A stretch of DNA of 64,000 nt. Source: Symbiodinium natans. Its lineage: Eukaryota > Sar > Dinophyceae > Suessiales > Symbiodiniaceae. The translations under genes were made by a program, and so were the position numbers. Shown in pieces: positions 1 through 10,350 of this stretch. Below the pieces are notes generated by a model. It worked only from the letters and a program-made list of their open reading frames with translations, was not told where the DNA came from and did not search any database. The first letter of the stretch is position 1. The number at the start of each line of letters is the position of its first letter. Where the stretch lies: contig CAJNDS010002357.1 in the NCBI GenBank assembly GCA_905221605.1, forward strand, positions 1,297,331-1,361,330, given 5' to 3'.

Positions 1-720
1 GAAACAAAGCGAGCAATCGCGCTGAACTACTAGATACCCCACGGACTCAGTACTCGAAGTCGTCAATGAAGTCCCGGTTCACAAGGAAGCACAGAGCTTG
101 TGGGGGAATCGCAAATTGCGACATTGCCAGATTCTCAAAACCACCATCATGTAGCCACTGGTGCGACAGCGGTTATTCAAACCGAGGTCATCAGAAGAGG
201 TTCGGATCACGTACTCGTTGTCAAGGACAGACAACCGACACTCAATGGCGAAAGGATGTTGCAAGTCAGACTCCCTAGGGGGGATGAAAGATGTGCATAT
301 GCCCCATGGTGGTCAGCCAGTGGGGACTTAACAGCAAGAACAATCAAGGCAAGACCGGCCCAGGGCACTCCATGGTGGTCAGCCAGTGGAGTAGCTCCGA
401 GCTCTGGGTGCTCCATTCACCTTGGCGTACAAGTGCCCACCCAGAGAGGTGTCCGCGCCCGGCACAGGGGGCATATGCCCCATGGAGGTCAGCCAGTGGG
501 GACTTAACAGCAAGAACAATCAAAGCAGGACCGGCCCAGGGCACTCCATGGTGGTCAGCCAGTGGAGTAGCTCCGAGCACAGGGTTCTCCAGTCAACCTG
601 GCGTACAAGTGCCCACCCAGAGAGGTGCCCGCGCACGGCCACAGGGGGGGCGAGAGTAGCTGCAGCTACCGATTCCACGGGGAGAGTCCACAGCGAGTTA
701 CCAAACCCTTAACGCCACAG
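1..720. repeat. Direct repeat with 7,353-7,980
   Basis: The first 720 bases recur from 7,353 (offset 7,352). The first roughly 350 bases differ at only a few positions. After that the two copies keep the same blocks but differ by indels; the downstream copy lacks one of the 176-bp sub-repeats. It lies on the 3' side of a Y gene in both places. The open frames inside it look like shadows of repeats rather than genes. Confidence 0.85.
296..650. repeat. Two tandem copies of a 176-bp unit
   Basis: A block starting CATATGCCCC at 296 repeats at 472, a 176-bp period, and runs to about 650. Each unit holds two copies of the CATGG(T/A)GGTCAGCCAGTGG motif 66 bp apart and the block GTACAAGTGCCCACCCAGAG. 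The second unit ends in GGGGGGGCGAGAGTAGC. Confidence 0.85.
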
Positions 721-1463
721 GGTTTATAATGACAACGAGGAACCTCCCATTCCAGGCATCTCACACAAGGCCACGCAACCTTGGCGCTGGCCTGCGCATC
801 GGCACGCATCAGGTCCCTCCAAACCCAAACCCGCAAGGTACGTCGGTAAGGAGATGGGAGGGCTCACATCACATTGGTGCCGAAGTGCAAGGATCTCCAT
901 GGTATTGCTACCTTGGTCCAATCAGAGCCGTCAGGTAACATCCACGCGGGCGGGGAGCCCACTTGCCCTGCCGCAGGCCAAGCTCAGACGAGGGTGACCC
1001 TCTAGAGTCTCAAGAGGGCCAGGTTGTTCTACAAGTGGGGAATGGCTCCCTGCCAAGTCAGCGGGTGCATAATCTCCACGTAGAAGTGTCCACAGCCAGC
1101 GCGCCGAACTGCTAGGTCACCCTGTGCACTCAGTACTCGAAATCTTCGAAGAGGCCGGGAGCACACATGTAGCACCGAGTGCGCAGGTGCGTCGCAAAAT
1201 GCGACGTTGCCAGATTCACAAAACCACCATCATGCAGCCACCGATGCGAATACATTCAGCACCAGCCAAGGCCGTTCACGAGAAGGTTCACAAGTCCGCC
1301 ATCACAGGTGGGGCATAGTCGTGCCTTGGCACGGGACGTTGCAGGTGTCAACCTTCTTGATCCGAAGTATAAAGTTGCCCCATGGTGGTCAGCCAGTGGG
1401 GACTTAACGGCAAGAACAAAGGGTAGGACCAGCCCAGAGCACTCCATGGTGGTCAGCCAGTGG
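305..1463. repeat. Paired 19-bp CATGGTGGTCAGCCAGTGG motifs, left set
   Basis: The 19-mer starts at 305, 371, 481 (one mismatch), 547, 1,381 and 1,445. It always comes as a doublet 64-66 bp apart with a conserved spacer containing GGGACTTAAC and CAAGAAC. A second set lies at 7,657-8,357. The function is unknown; the fixed doublet spacing is the striking part. Confidence 0.85.
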
Positions 1464-2070
1464 AGCCTCTCCGAGCACAAGGCGCAACGTTCTTTTGACT
1501 CACAAGAGTCTCGTCCGACGGCCAAAGCAGGCTTGACTGCTTCGTTCCAATCAGAGCCATCAGGTAAACCCAAGCAGGCGGGGACCCCACCTGCCCCGCA
1601 GGAAGCGGGAGAGTCCCCCAGTCGAAACTTCGCACTCAAGGCCAAGCAACTATCTCCTTGGCCGGTGAGGGTTGAGGGTTCAATAACCAGAATCAGACCC
1701 TCCATGCCCAAACCGACAGACGTCGGCGAGGAGATGTGAGGGCTCACATCACGCTTGGCCACCTACCGATGGGGAGGTAGTCATGTATGGCTGCTTTGAC
1801 GCAAGCAGAGATATACACCCAAGCAGGCAGGGAACCCCGCAGCAACCCAAGCACAGGCGAGAATGGCTCTCGTGAAGGCCAGGTTGTCCACAGGTGCTCG
1901 ATGGCACATTGCCAGGGAAGTGGAAACCTGATCTCCGCGTAGAAGTGTCCACAACCCAGAGGCAGCATCCCCTAGCTGGTCTCTCCCAATTGGCATGACG
2001 CCGTTGTACGACAAGGGGGTGTCACCGTCCAGACGAGAGATGGTCAACACTCAAGTCCGAGGGGTTCACG
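724..2070 (-). pseudogene. X gene copy 3, heavily decayed
   Basis: Minus-strand translations of several short frames resemble pieces of the better X copy at 19,172-19,924. The block CGHFY-E-LPWQCAIEHLW (around 1,945-1,870) matches CGHFYVENMHPLPWQGAIEYLW there, and DVSPHISSPTS (near 1,735) matches DASPRISLPT. A second, more decayed version of the same block lies at 1,003-1,100, so internal module duplication is likely. No frame is open across the region. It follows the 3' end of the truncated Y copy, as X does elsewhere in the array. The original product is unknown. Confidence 0.5.
1733..1750. other. 18-bp hairpin GATGTGAG-GG-CTCACATC
   Basis: This is a perfect 8-bp inverted repeat with a 2-base loop, inside X copy 3. 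It is one of six occurrences (853, 1,733, 8,101, 8,626, 9,142 and 19,613). The ones at 853 and 8,101 have lost perfect pairing. Confidence 0.8.
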
Positions 2071-3398
2071 AGGTCCGGCCTAAATTCTTGATAGTGCCTT
2101 TGCCCAAGTGTCTCTGTGCCCTGCAGCGTGATGCCTAGGAACGTATTCAGGCTGGGCTGGGCAAGCCTGGCCGTTTCCACGTCCGTGTGCTTAGCAGCTG
2201 CGGCCCATGCCTGCAAGGCTTCTTGGGAGGCTTGGCCAGTGACTTGTGGCAGTCCACTGTGCGCGTCCATCACATATTTGGTAGTAGGGCACTTGGGACA
2301 CCGATAAGCGCGGCCAGCCAAGAAGGCCACCATGGCTGCAGGCGGCACATTGATTTGCAGGTCAGTAATTTTATTGTCAGATTCAGGAAAACCAAGAACA
2401 ATGGGCAGCCCTGCCGTACGCTCCAGGGGACCTTTTTGGTGGGACTCGAATGCGAGCAGAAGTGCACCCAGCCAATAATCTGGGTCAGCGTAGCTGAGCA
2501 TTGCAGGAAAACTGGCATTGATGACACTCGGCAGGTCCGACACCGCAGAGAAAAGATCCGCGATGTACTGCGCTGTGGTAAGAAAGCCATACCCCACCAG
2601 GGACTCCGAAAGCCTTGCTTTGTCCAGCTGCGGGACCGGGCAGTCCAACATTTCAGCAAGGTCGAAATGCTGCAATGCCCCCGACAATCTAAGGCACTGC
2701 GTGATGATAGGGTCATAAACCTTCAAATACGCTGCCGGAAACGTTTCAGGCAGATGCAGTAGCGTGTCAGCGATTCCGATCAGCATATCCGAGTCTTGCA
2801 GCTGGTTCGGTATGCCGTTCAAAAACACCTCATAGGCCCTATATGCCCGAAGCTGCTGGCAGTGTGTTGTGAGGTGTTGCGAGTCACGCAGGTTCATGTA
2901 GGGCCGAGGTTTGACATTCTTACCAAAGTGATGTCCCGCTGCAAGTGCGCGCCACATGAGATCACAGACCGAGACTGTGTTGCTCTGCATGATGGGCGCG
3001 CAGGCTGGGGCGCTGGGATCGCGGGTGCCGCTGGGCTCGCTAGGCCCTCGAGGCTTGGCTTTTGGTGGTTCCAGCTGCTGAGAGCCGTCTTTGTCCAAAG
3101 CGAGAGGCCGACTTTCCTTGAGAGCTTGGACAGCGGGCACAGGCCTGGCGGGGATGGGCATCAGGCCATGGGGAGGCATAGGGTGATGCGATTTTGGTTC
3201 CGTCAGGCCAAGTGAGTCCGTGGGAGACTTAGCGCAAGGGGGCTGTGACGCCTCAACCGTCCTAATCCCATCCGGAGATGCTGTGTGCGTGGGCCGTGTC
3301 CGGGGGCTGGGTGGACGTCGCACGCCAGGCGGCGGGTCCCTAATGTTGCTGCCACTCCGGGGTGGACACGCCCCCTCCGATCCTGTGATCAACTTCAC
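2022..3398 (-). pseudogene. Truncated Y copy A, C-terminal part
   Basis: This 458-codon frame matches the linker and following region of Y copy B (11,400-10,121). It begins in a proline-rich linker (PPPGVRRPPSPRTRP), then has a globular part with C-x2-C in YRCPKCPTTKY. It is separated from the upstream helicase frame by an 11-base deletion near 3,378 relative to copy B, which shifts the frame. Homology to copy B stops at about 2,070, so the last roughly 290 residues present in copy B are missing and the frame runs into unrelated sequence. Protein function is unknown. The high identity to copy B suggests a recent duplication. Confidence 0.7.
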
Positions 3399-6300
3399 TA
3401 GAGGGAGTCGTCACACCAGCATCCAGAGCAATAGGACTCGCGGCCGGCACAACCGCAGGCTCTTTCGTTGCAGGCTCCTTCGTCAGTGGTCCTCTCTCCC
3501 GCGTTGGGGTGCCGCAAGGGGTTCGGGAAACGTCCCGTTTAGCTGGCGGAGGCGGGCTGATAGCTGCCGCAATGGAGCCCCCCGCGGCCCGAGGCTTGAG
3601 CCATGGTGTACCCCACCGCTCGCCATGGCGCGCGTTGGTGGTAGCCTCGCCTTGGGCTGGCGACTGCTGCGGCGTATGAACCTCGACTGCAGTAGCAACC
3701 ACCACGTCGGGACTGTTACTACCCGCGGGCACAGGGCTGTTTCCCGGGGAGTCCACATCAATCGCAGTTTCGGAGGCAGCCTTACCCGTACGAACAGGTA
3801 GGAGGTGAAGACCACGGGGGGCTCGCAGTATGCCGGCCTTGTGTTCGAAAGCCGGGTCAGCGCGTTGAGCAGATCCCCGCTTGGGCGGCATCCTAATGCT
3901 GGTGTCCCCTAGCAAGCAGGTGAGGTACTGGGCAACCCCATCTCCTTCCCTCACCGGCTGGAAGGGGACACAATACACAGCATTGGGCAGGGGCTCCAGG
4001 ACGAAGCCGCGCGTTTGCAGACTAGCAATGGTGCCCGAGTAGGAGTTGGAGGTGAAAGAGGGACTCCCCCATCCTTCTTGCTGAAGTGTGCGGTAAAAAA
4101 CCTCCCGCTTATCTCCCCAGGTGGCCTTCAAAGCCCACGCTTGATGCAGGGGTGGTGTTTCAAAGAGGTCCAGCCCAACTTTGCGTTCCGCAGGCAGCAC
4201 GATGCTGGCTACTGTCCGCTCTCGGAAGGCTTGCTTGTGTAATGCCGTTGCAATGCCAGGGCCATCCATGCTCCACAAGCTGGCTTGTGTGCGCACATAT
4301 TCAGCGCATTCAATTAGGCCCCCGGTTGCGCAGGCCGCCATTTGGAAGCATGCACCTATACCATCAGAGTAGTGCGGTGCCACGAAAACCAAAGCCCCAA
4401 GCCCTCTCGTGAAGGAGGAGGTGGCTCGGGCAAACCCTGCCTCGCTACTAAACAGGAATCCAGAAGCCCGACATGTCACAAAGACACATATCCCAAATGT
4501 GGGGCCAGTGGAGCAGGCCGTGGTGATAGCGCCGAAGAAGCGTTTAAGGGACCCTATGCGATTCATGAGGAAGGTCCGAAACGTCACAAGGCTCCAAGTG
4601 TTGGGCGCGCCAGTCAGCGGGAAGTCTTCCGCGGTTTGGCAGGCTTCAAGTAGGCTCATATCGTCATCGCCCAGCGGGTCTGCGGGGAGACTCAACTGCA
4701 GCATAAACTTCATTTGGGTAACAATCCTGGCATACTGAGAGACCATCCCGATGGGGGAGTCAGGATAGACCTGGTGCCCAAAAGTGAGCACAATGTCCGC
4801 CAGGACCATGCTGAGGTCGTAGCTTCTGCCTATTTTGGTTTGGGTCTCATCCTGATCTTGCACCCGTACCCATCGACACGTTTCCATCCACCTGCCTGCA
4901 AGGCTACGCAGTGGCCGCCCGAGCAGGTGCTGCATCGTGGGACCTGGTGGCATACGTAGCCGAGGGACCCTGCCTATCAGCTCGAAGCGGCACGCCTCCG
5001 AGTACCGACATGCGTATAGAATGGCAGCAATCTCAGGAGGGAGGCGCATGGATGAACAGAGCGAGAGGTTGACAGCCGGTCCGACAATGGCCTTCAGCCC
5101 GGCGGCCTGCATGACTGTCTCGGCTTGCTTCGGTTTAACGATGCTTAGACAGAGAATCGATTCCAGCATCGAGACCGCTGAGAACAACACCTCAGACGCT
5201 CCAGAGGAACGGTGGGGCTTGCCCCAAGAGGGCATCTCGCCTTGTCCCTTTTTCCACGGGCCGGAACTTTGGGCCGTTTGCCGCAAAAGGGCCGCAGGCA
5301 AGGTGGCTGGCGTGTGGAGGTCGGCAGGGACCGCATTGAGACCACAAATCTTTTGCTCCAACAACTCCGTGACGAAGTGGTAATTGGGTCGCGATCCTCC
5401 AGCGGGCTGTCTGTGGTCGCCAATCATGACATCAAGTGCATGCTTGATGTGCGCCAGAATGGTGTTGGAACCAGGCGTGCCCAATTGCTGGGCTTCATCT
5501 CGGAGGAGCAACTCAACATCCTTTAGACGGTTAATGAGCTGCGAGTAGGGAAAGCTAAGCCTTGCCACAATCGTACCATGTGTCGTGGCTACAAGTAGCC
5601 CCCGGTACAAATCGTGCACATCAAAAGGGAGCTTATGTGTGTCCTTCTCCTTGTTACCCGGTATGCGAACGATGCGGCTGCGAACAAATTCATTGCTAGC
5701 AGTCGTGAGCCTATCAACCGCTTCGACATAGGCCCGAACCGATTCATTGCCATGAGCGGTGTACAGGGTGAGCCGGCTCGTCAGGCACGCAAGGAGTACT
5801 CCTAGAAACGCGCAGGATCGTGTCTTCCCGCTGCCGGGCGCACCCGTTATGAATACAGAAGTACGATTAGCGGCCAGGCCGTACGAGCACGCTCCCAGCA
5901 GCGCTGCCAGGTGTCCGTCCGCCCCCCAAAAGGTATCACAGAGGCACGTAAGGAAGGCGGGACCAACCGCGAGCGCAAAGATGCTGGCTCGAGTCCTCGG
6001 ATCGTGCTCGTTGCTCAACGAGTCATGGGACAGGCGTAGACACTCCGCATGCCACAGCGCAGGAGTCCGGGCGTCCTCTTGGCCGGGCAGTGGAGAATCA
6101 GGCAGCGTAGCTAACACGCCACTCAGCAGCGTCGGCGTCCATTCTTTGCGATAGGATTGTTCCTCCGCAAGCCAAAGGTTGAGGAAGCTTTGCAAGGGGT
6201 TGGAAGCCCCCGGACCCGCAGTAAGCGATGCCTGCGCAGCTTGCGTTTCGTGCTTGCCTCTGAAGACTTGGCAGACCTCCGGGTGAATGAGCTGTGCCCA

Positions 6301-6543
6301 TGTGTCGTGCCAGTTCCCTCTCACCACTAGCCCGAGAAGGAGGACAAGCACTAAATCTGTGAGAAAGCCCGGCAACCACTGTGGCTGCCGGATGGCATCA
6401 AGAGGCGAGTCTTCTAGCGGAACGCCCAATGCGGCATGTGTAACAGAGCATCCCAAAGCGGGTAGAGGCTCCTCCGGGCAGAACCTCAAGCTGGCTGACT
6501 CTCGGCAGCGAGGGTCGTTGCGCGAATTGGTTGTGCTGTTCAT
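3340..6543 (-). pseudogene. Truncated Y copy A, SF1 helicase part
   Basis: This 1,067-codon frame is almost identical to the copy B helicase and continues without a break into the region that is frameshifted in copy B at 12,415. It shows the superfamily 1 helicase motifs: GAPGSGKT (motif I), RDEAQQLG (motif II, DEAQ), GDHRQPAGG (motif III), SSMRLPPEI (motif IV-like) and FARATSSFTRG (motif VI-like). Family knowledge places this order with UPF1-like 5'-3' RNA/DNA helicases. The N-terminus is damaged: an alternative frame (6,754-6,398) and the 7,139-6,714 frame carry the upstream residues, so at least two indels exist at about 6,430 and 6,740. A functional product is unlikely. Confidence 0.75.
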
Positions 6544-7139
6544 CAGTCAAGAGCAGGGCAATGGTTATATTGACTGGCTGAATGGCCTTACTTTCTCCAG
6601 GGCCGGTGAAAAGCTTCTTCGGGGCAAGGAGCTCTATAAACATGCCTGGGTAGGCCACATCCCCCTTGTCTTCTCTCAAGGTAACCAGCAAAGCAGTGCC
6701 CTTGGCCGGCACTTTACCAGCGACAGCAAACCATTGTAGCCCAGTCAGGGACATCCGCCAACTCCGGTGTAAGGAGCATGACCGATGCCCTTGGGTAAAC
6801 TCGATGGAGAAGGCAGATTGGCCATGTATGCGTGCCGGGCTTTATCGCCACAGGGGTGGCGGCCCGCTTAACCGCAGCTTGCTCTGGGTAGTGATACTGT
6901 TCCGAGGGCTCCTCCTCGATTTCTGCTTCCAAGGCCATGGCTAAAAACTGATAACCCAGCATGTCAACCAGGCGCTCTAACGACAGGTGGGGGAGCCGCA
7001 TACCCAAAACTAGTTTCATCGTGGGACCAAGTTCATGATACGGGGGCGGCAAATCAGCCAGATGCGGCTTGGCATCCGTCAGAAGGACTTGGGTACAGTC
7101 AGCACGGAGACTTGCAATGCTCCGGTTCTTAGGGGCCAC
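6398..7139 (-). pseudogene. Truncated Y copy A, N-terminal helicase fragments
   Basis: Two short frames (7,139-6,714 and 6,754-6,398) continue the copy A helicase upstream, matching copy B around 15,190-14,430 (for example ENRSIASLRDDCTQVLL in copy B, NRSIASLRADCTQVLL here). Homology to copy B ends abruptly at about 7,124, after TGCTCCGGTTCT. The 1,087-residue first part of Y is absent. A 5' truncation like this is typical of LINE-type insertion but can also come from unequal recombination. Confidence 0.65.
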
Positions 7140-7352
7140 TTATAAGTAGCCCGCGAGAAGGGACAAGTACAACCATTGCTTTAAAAAAAGGGGGAACAGA
7201 AAGGTCAACATTTTTTTTTCCTCTGGCGCCTCTTTACTACATCAGTAGCACAGTAGGCCGGTCTTGTTGGGCTCGACGTAAAGGGTGAAACAAAGTCAGC
7301 GCACACAATCCGCCAGACACACCAATCAACCACAAAGCAAACAAACACCAAA
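7125..7352. other. Unique spacer between Y copy A and the next X flank
   Basis: These 228 bases have no match elsewhere in the window and no gene. They contain an A7 run near 7,182 and a T9 run near 7,211, and end in an AC-rich stretch before the direct repeat restarts at 7,353. The T9 run could be a minus-strand poly(A) remnant, but there is no supporting target-site duplication. Confidence 0.5.
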
Positions 7353-7980
7353 GAAACAAAGCGAGCAATCGCGCTGAACTACTAGATACCCCACGGACTC
7401 AGTACTCGAAGTCGTCAATGAAGTCCCGGTTCACAAGGAAGCACAGAGCTTGTGGGGGAATCGCAAGTTGCGACATTGCCAGATTCTCAAAACCACCATC
7501 ATGTAGCCATTGGTGCGACAGCGGTTATTCAAACCGAGGTCATCAAAAGAGGTTCGGATCACGTACTCATTGTCAAGGACAGACAACCGACACTCAATGG
7601 CGAAAGGATGTTGCAAGTCAGACTCCCTAGGGGGGATGAAAGATGTGCAAATGCCCCATGGTGGTCAGCCAGTGGGGACTTAACAGCAAGAACAATCAAG
7701 GCAAGACCGGCCCCGGGCACTCCATGGTGGTCAGCCAGTGGAGTAGCTCCGAGCACAGGGTTCACCAGTCAACCTGGCGCACAAGTGCCCACCCTCGAAG
7801 GTGCCCGCGCACGGCCAGAGGGGGGGGCGAGAGTAGCATCAGCTACCGATTACCTGGCGCACAAGGGCCCACCCTCAGAGGTGCCCGTGCACGGTCAGAG
7901 GGGGGGCGAGAGTAGCAGCAGCTACCGATTCCACGGGGAAAGTCCACGGCGAATTATCAAACCCTTAACGCCACAGGGTT
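7353..7980. repeat. Direct repeat, second copy of 1-720
   Basis: It starts GAAACAAAGCGAGCAATCGC, exactly as the window does. It contains a doublet of the CATGGTGGTCAGCCAGTGG motif (7,657 and 7,723) and two diverged GCACAAG-GCCCACCCTC blocks (about 7,778 and 7,858), as in the first copy. Confidence 0.85.
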
Positions 7981-8357
7981 TTAATGACACCAGGTCCCAG
8001 TCCAGGCATCTCGCACAAGGCTACGCCACTTTAGCACTGGCCTGCGCATCGGCACGCATCAGGTCCCTTCACCCAAACCCGCGAGGTACGTCGGTAAAGA
8101 GACGGGAGGGCTCACATCACCGTCATGCAGCCACCAATGCGAATACATTCAGCACCTGCCAAGGCCGTTCACGAGATGGTTCACAGTTTCGCCATCACAG
8201 GTGGGGCAAAGTCGTGCCTCAGCACGGAACGTTGTAAGTGTCAACCTGTATGTTCGGAAGTATAAAGTTGCCCCATGGTGGTCAGCCAGTGGGGACTTAA
8301 CGGCAAGAACAAAGGGGTAGGACCAGCCCAGAGTACTCCATGGTGGTCAGCCAGTGG
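7657..8357. repeat. Paired 19-bp CATGGTGGTCAGCCAGTGG motifs, right set
   Basis: The motif starts at 7,657, 7,723, 8,274 and 8,339, giving two doublets spaced 65-66 bp as in the left set. All four are perfect or near-perfect copies. Confidence 0.85.
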
Positions 8358-9156
8358 AGCCTCTCCGAGCACAAAGCGCAACGTTCTTTTGACTCACAAG
8401 AGCTCGTCCGCCGGCCAAAGCAGGCTTGACTGCTTCGTTCCAATCAGAGCCATCAGGTAAACCCAAGCAGGCGGGGACCCCACCTGCCCCGCAGGAAGTG
8501 GGAGAGTCCCCCAGTCGAAACTTCGCACTCAAGGCCAAGCAACTATCTCCTTGGCCGGTGAGGGTTGAGGGTTGAATACCCAGAATCAGCCCGTCCAAGC
8601 CCAAACCGACAGACGTCGGTGAGGAGATGCGAGGGCTCGCATCACGTTGGACGGCCAACAGGAGCGGTAGAACTTCCATTGTATACACTGCCTTGGTCCA
8701 GGCAGCACCGTCAGGCAACATCCAGGCAGGCGGTGAGCCTGCTTGTCCCGCCACAGGCCATGCGCAGGCAATGACGGCCTTTTTGAAGGCCAGGTTGCTC
8801 CACAGGTGCTGGATGGCTCCTTGCAAGGGCAGTGGGTGCATATTCTCTACGTAGAAGTGCCCAATACCTGGGAGAAGCAGCACCACCGCATTGGCCTCTC
8901 CAGAGTCGTCATTCGGCCGAGATACCACAAAGGGGAGGGTCGCATTGCCATGACTCACTGTGATCCAAGTGTCGTCTCGTCCCGCGATGAGCGATGGGGC
9001 AACAAGTGTGGGACGGGTGTTCACAGCTGCAGGCTGTGAGCACACAGAAGACAAGCACGATCCAATCCGTGACATAGACCACGAGAGGGTTGCCAAACCA
9101 AGAATATCCCGAGGTCGTCTTGCGGCATGTATCGGCAAGGAGATGTGAGGGCTCAC
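8347..9156 (-). pseudogene. X gene copy 2
   Basis: This 269-codon frame holds the central X block: LVAPSLIAGRDDTWITVSHG, then LPFVVSRPNDDSGEANAVV, then LLLPGIGHFYVENMHPL and LWSNLAFKKAVIACAW, then GLPDG-W repeats. It matches copy 1 (19,924-19,172) well up to DASPRIS and then differs, because here a second module (GDSCLALSAKFRLGDSP, PDGSDWNEAVKPAL) follows. No known domain was recognised. The start at 9,156 is probably not the true one, since the frame begins inside a conserved hairpin. It sits directly 3' of Y copy B and 5' of truncated Y copy A, so it is the X partner of copy A. Confidence 0.5.
8626..8643. other. 18-bp hairpin GATGCGAG-GG-CTCGCATC
   Basis: This is a perfect 8-bp stem. It differs from the copies at 1,733 and 9,142 by a T-A to C-G change at both paired positions, so pairing is kept. 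Confidence 0.8.
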
Positions 9157-9159
9157 ATC
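9142..9159. other. 18-bp hairpin GATGTGAG-GG-CTCACATC
   Basis: This is a perfect 8-bp inverted repeat with a 2-base loop at the 5' edge of X copy 2 (minus strand), identical to the one at 1,733. Confidence 0.8.
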
Positions 9160-9240
9160 ACGCTAGGCAGCTTGCCATGAAGGGACTCAAAGGCGCGTTC
9201 GCATGGCGTCAGTAGGAGCCCTCAGATGACAATTTGCTGT

Positions 9241-10323
9241 CTATTGCCAGGAGCCATCCCAGTCCGGACGCCGGGAGCGATGGCCATCTGAGGTGGTATG
9301 GGAACGCGTACGGCTGGGCATGACCTGCATTGGAGGCAGCTCTTGCTCATCAACCCCCCACTCAGGGATGCCGTCCGGAATGGGGATACCTCTGTATCTT
9401 GTCATTGAGGTTTGGGCCGCGAGCCACATCACCCGGACAGCTTCCTGGATTTGCCTGTACTGCACAACACCTTCGTCCTTATACTGATAGGGGAAGGATG
9501 TAACTGCCGCACGTAGGGCCGAAGGATCAGGGTCCTTGGAGGTGCCATGGCAGTACATCTTAAACCAGAAGCTGTTGAGTCGCTGCTTGGTTGGATGTTT
9601 AGCTCGCATGAGCCCCGTAATGGCAGCCCAGTGAGCAGTGGCTGCATCATACCACTCATTTCGGGGACGTTTTGGCCCATGCTTGGTGGGTGTGGTGCTG
9701 ATCCCTTTCCAATGCGCTTCGAAGATGACTGGCAGTCGGAAAGGGGCTGAGACATCCACTTCTCGCAAAGCTGCAAGGTCAGTGGTTCGCAGCTCCGAGA
9801 AGCGCCAATCATTCACCTGTGCCTCGGGTTCGTCCTCCGCATCCGACATGTCATCCATCGGGCAGGGAGAGCCTTCGTTAGTTTCGGAAGAGATGCTGAC
9901 GACCGCCGGCGAGGCTGCCGCAGTGTTCACTTCCACCGGCGAAGCCAAAGGCGAGGAGAGCAAGCACTCTAGGGGCAACACTCGCCGCAGAAAAACAGCC
10001 ATTCTGTGAGAAGTGTCAGGCCATTCCAAGTTATAAACTGACCAAAAGTGTTCAATGTTTTGGTTGGCCACCGAGGCCGCAAGGGCAAGCCGGATGGCGT
10101 CAAGGAAATGGGCAGGGGGGTGGTCCGGCCTAAATTCTTGGTAGTGCCTTTGCCCAAGTGTCTCTGTGCCCTGCAGCGTGATGCCTAGGAACGTATTCAG
10201 GTTGGGCTGGGCAAGCCTGGCCTTTTCCACGTCCGTGTGCTGAGCAGCTGCGGCCCATGCCTGCAAGGCTTCTTGGGAGGCTTGGCCAGTGACTTGTGGC
10301 AGTCCACTGTGCGCGTCCATCAC
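9241..10323 (-). CDS. Y copy B, C-terminal segment (after internal stop)
   Basis: This is a 360-codon frame in the same frame as the preceding segment (12,360-10,351). The separating TAG at 10,351-10,353 arises where copy A has three extra bases and reads through (AYRCPKC), so it is a deletion-made stop, not a natural end. Residues include GQRHYQEF, a stretch around NQNIEHFWSVYNLEWPD, an acidic linker (DDMSDAEDEPEAQ) and a basic, polar tail ending RRPDWDGSWQ. No known domain was recognised. Copy A lacks most of it. The DMSDAEDEPE linker and the downstream HWAAITGLMRAKHPTKQRLNSF helix-rich part suggest a separate folded C-terminal domain of unknown role. Confidence 0.6.
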   Translation of the reverse strand: MMDAHSGLPQVTGQASQEALQAWAAAAQHTDVEKARLAQPNLNTFLGITLQGTETLGQRHYQEFRPDHPPAHFLDAIRLALAASVANQNIEHFWSVYNLEWPDTSHRMAVFLRRVLPLECLLSSPLASPVEVNTAAASPAVVSISSETNEGSPCPMDDMSDAEDEPEAQVNDWRFSELRTTDLAALREVDVSAPFRLPVIFEAHWKGISTTPTKHGPKRPRNEWYDAATAHWAAITGLMRAKHPTKQRLNSFWFKMYCHGTSKDPDPSALRAAVTSFPYQYKDEGVVQYRQIQEAVRVMWLAAQTSMTRYRGIPIPDGIPEWGVDEQELPPMQVMPSRTRSHTTSDGHRSRRPDWDGSWQ

Positions 10324-10350
10324 ATATTTGGTAGTAGGGCACTTGGGACA

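Noticed and set aside
66-712. Several 60-135-codon frames in the first 700 bases, repeated at 7,418-8,237
   Set aside because: They follow the tandem DNA repeats in all frames, contain repeat-derived peptides (PWWSASG, MVVSQWS) and show no coherent protein.
3590-3604. GGCTTGAGCCATGG (also near 11,650) as a spliced-leader remnant
   Set aside because: It lies inside the coding frame of Y (WLKPRAAGG) in both copies, so the match is coding chance.
7182-7219. A7 and T9 runs as poly(A) tails of Y copies
   Set aside because: Runs are short, at a copy junction, with no target-site duplication; not strong enough to prove retrotransposition.
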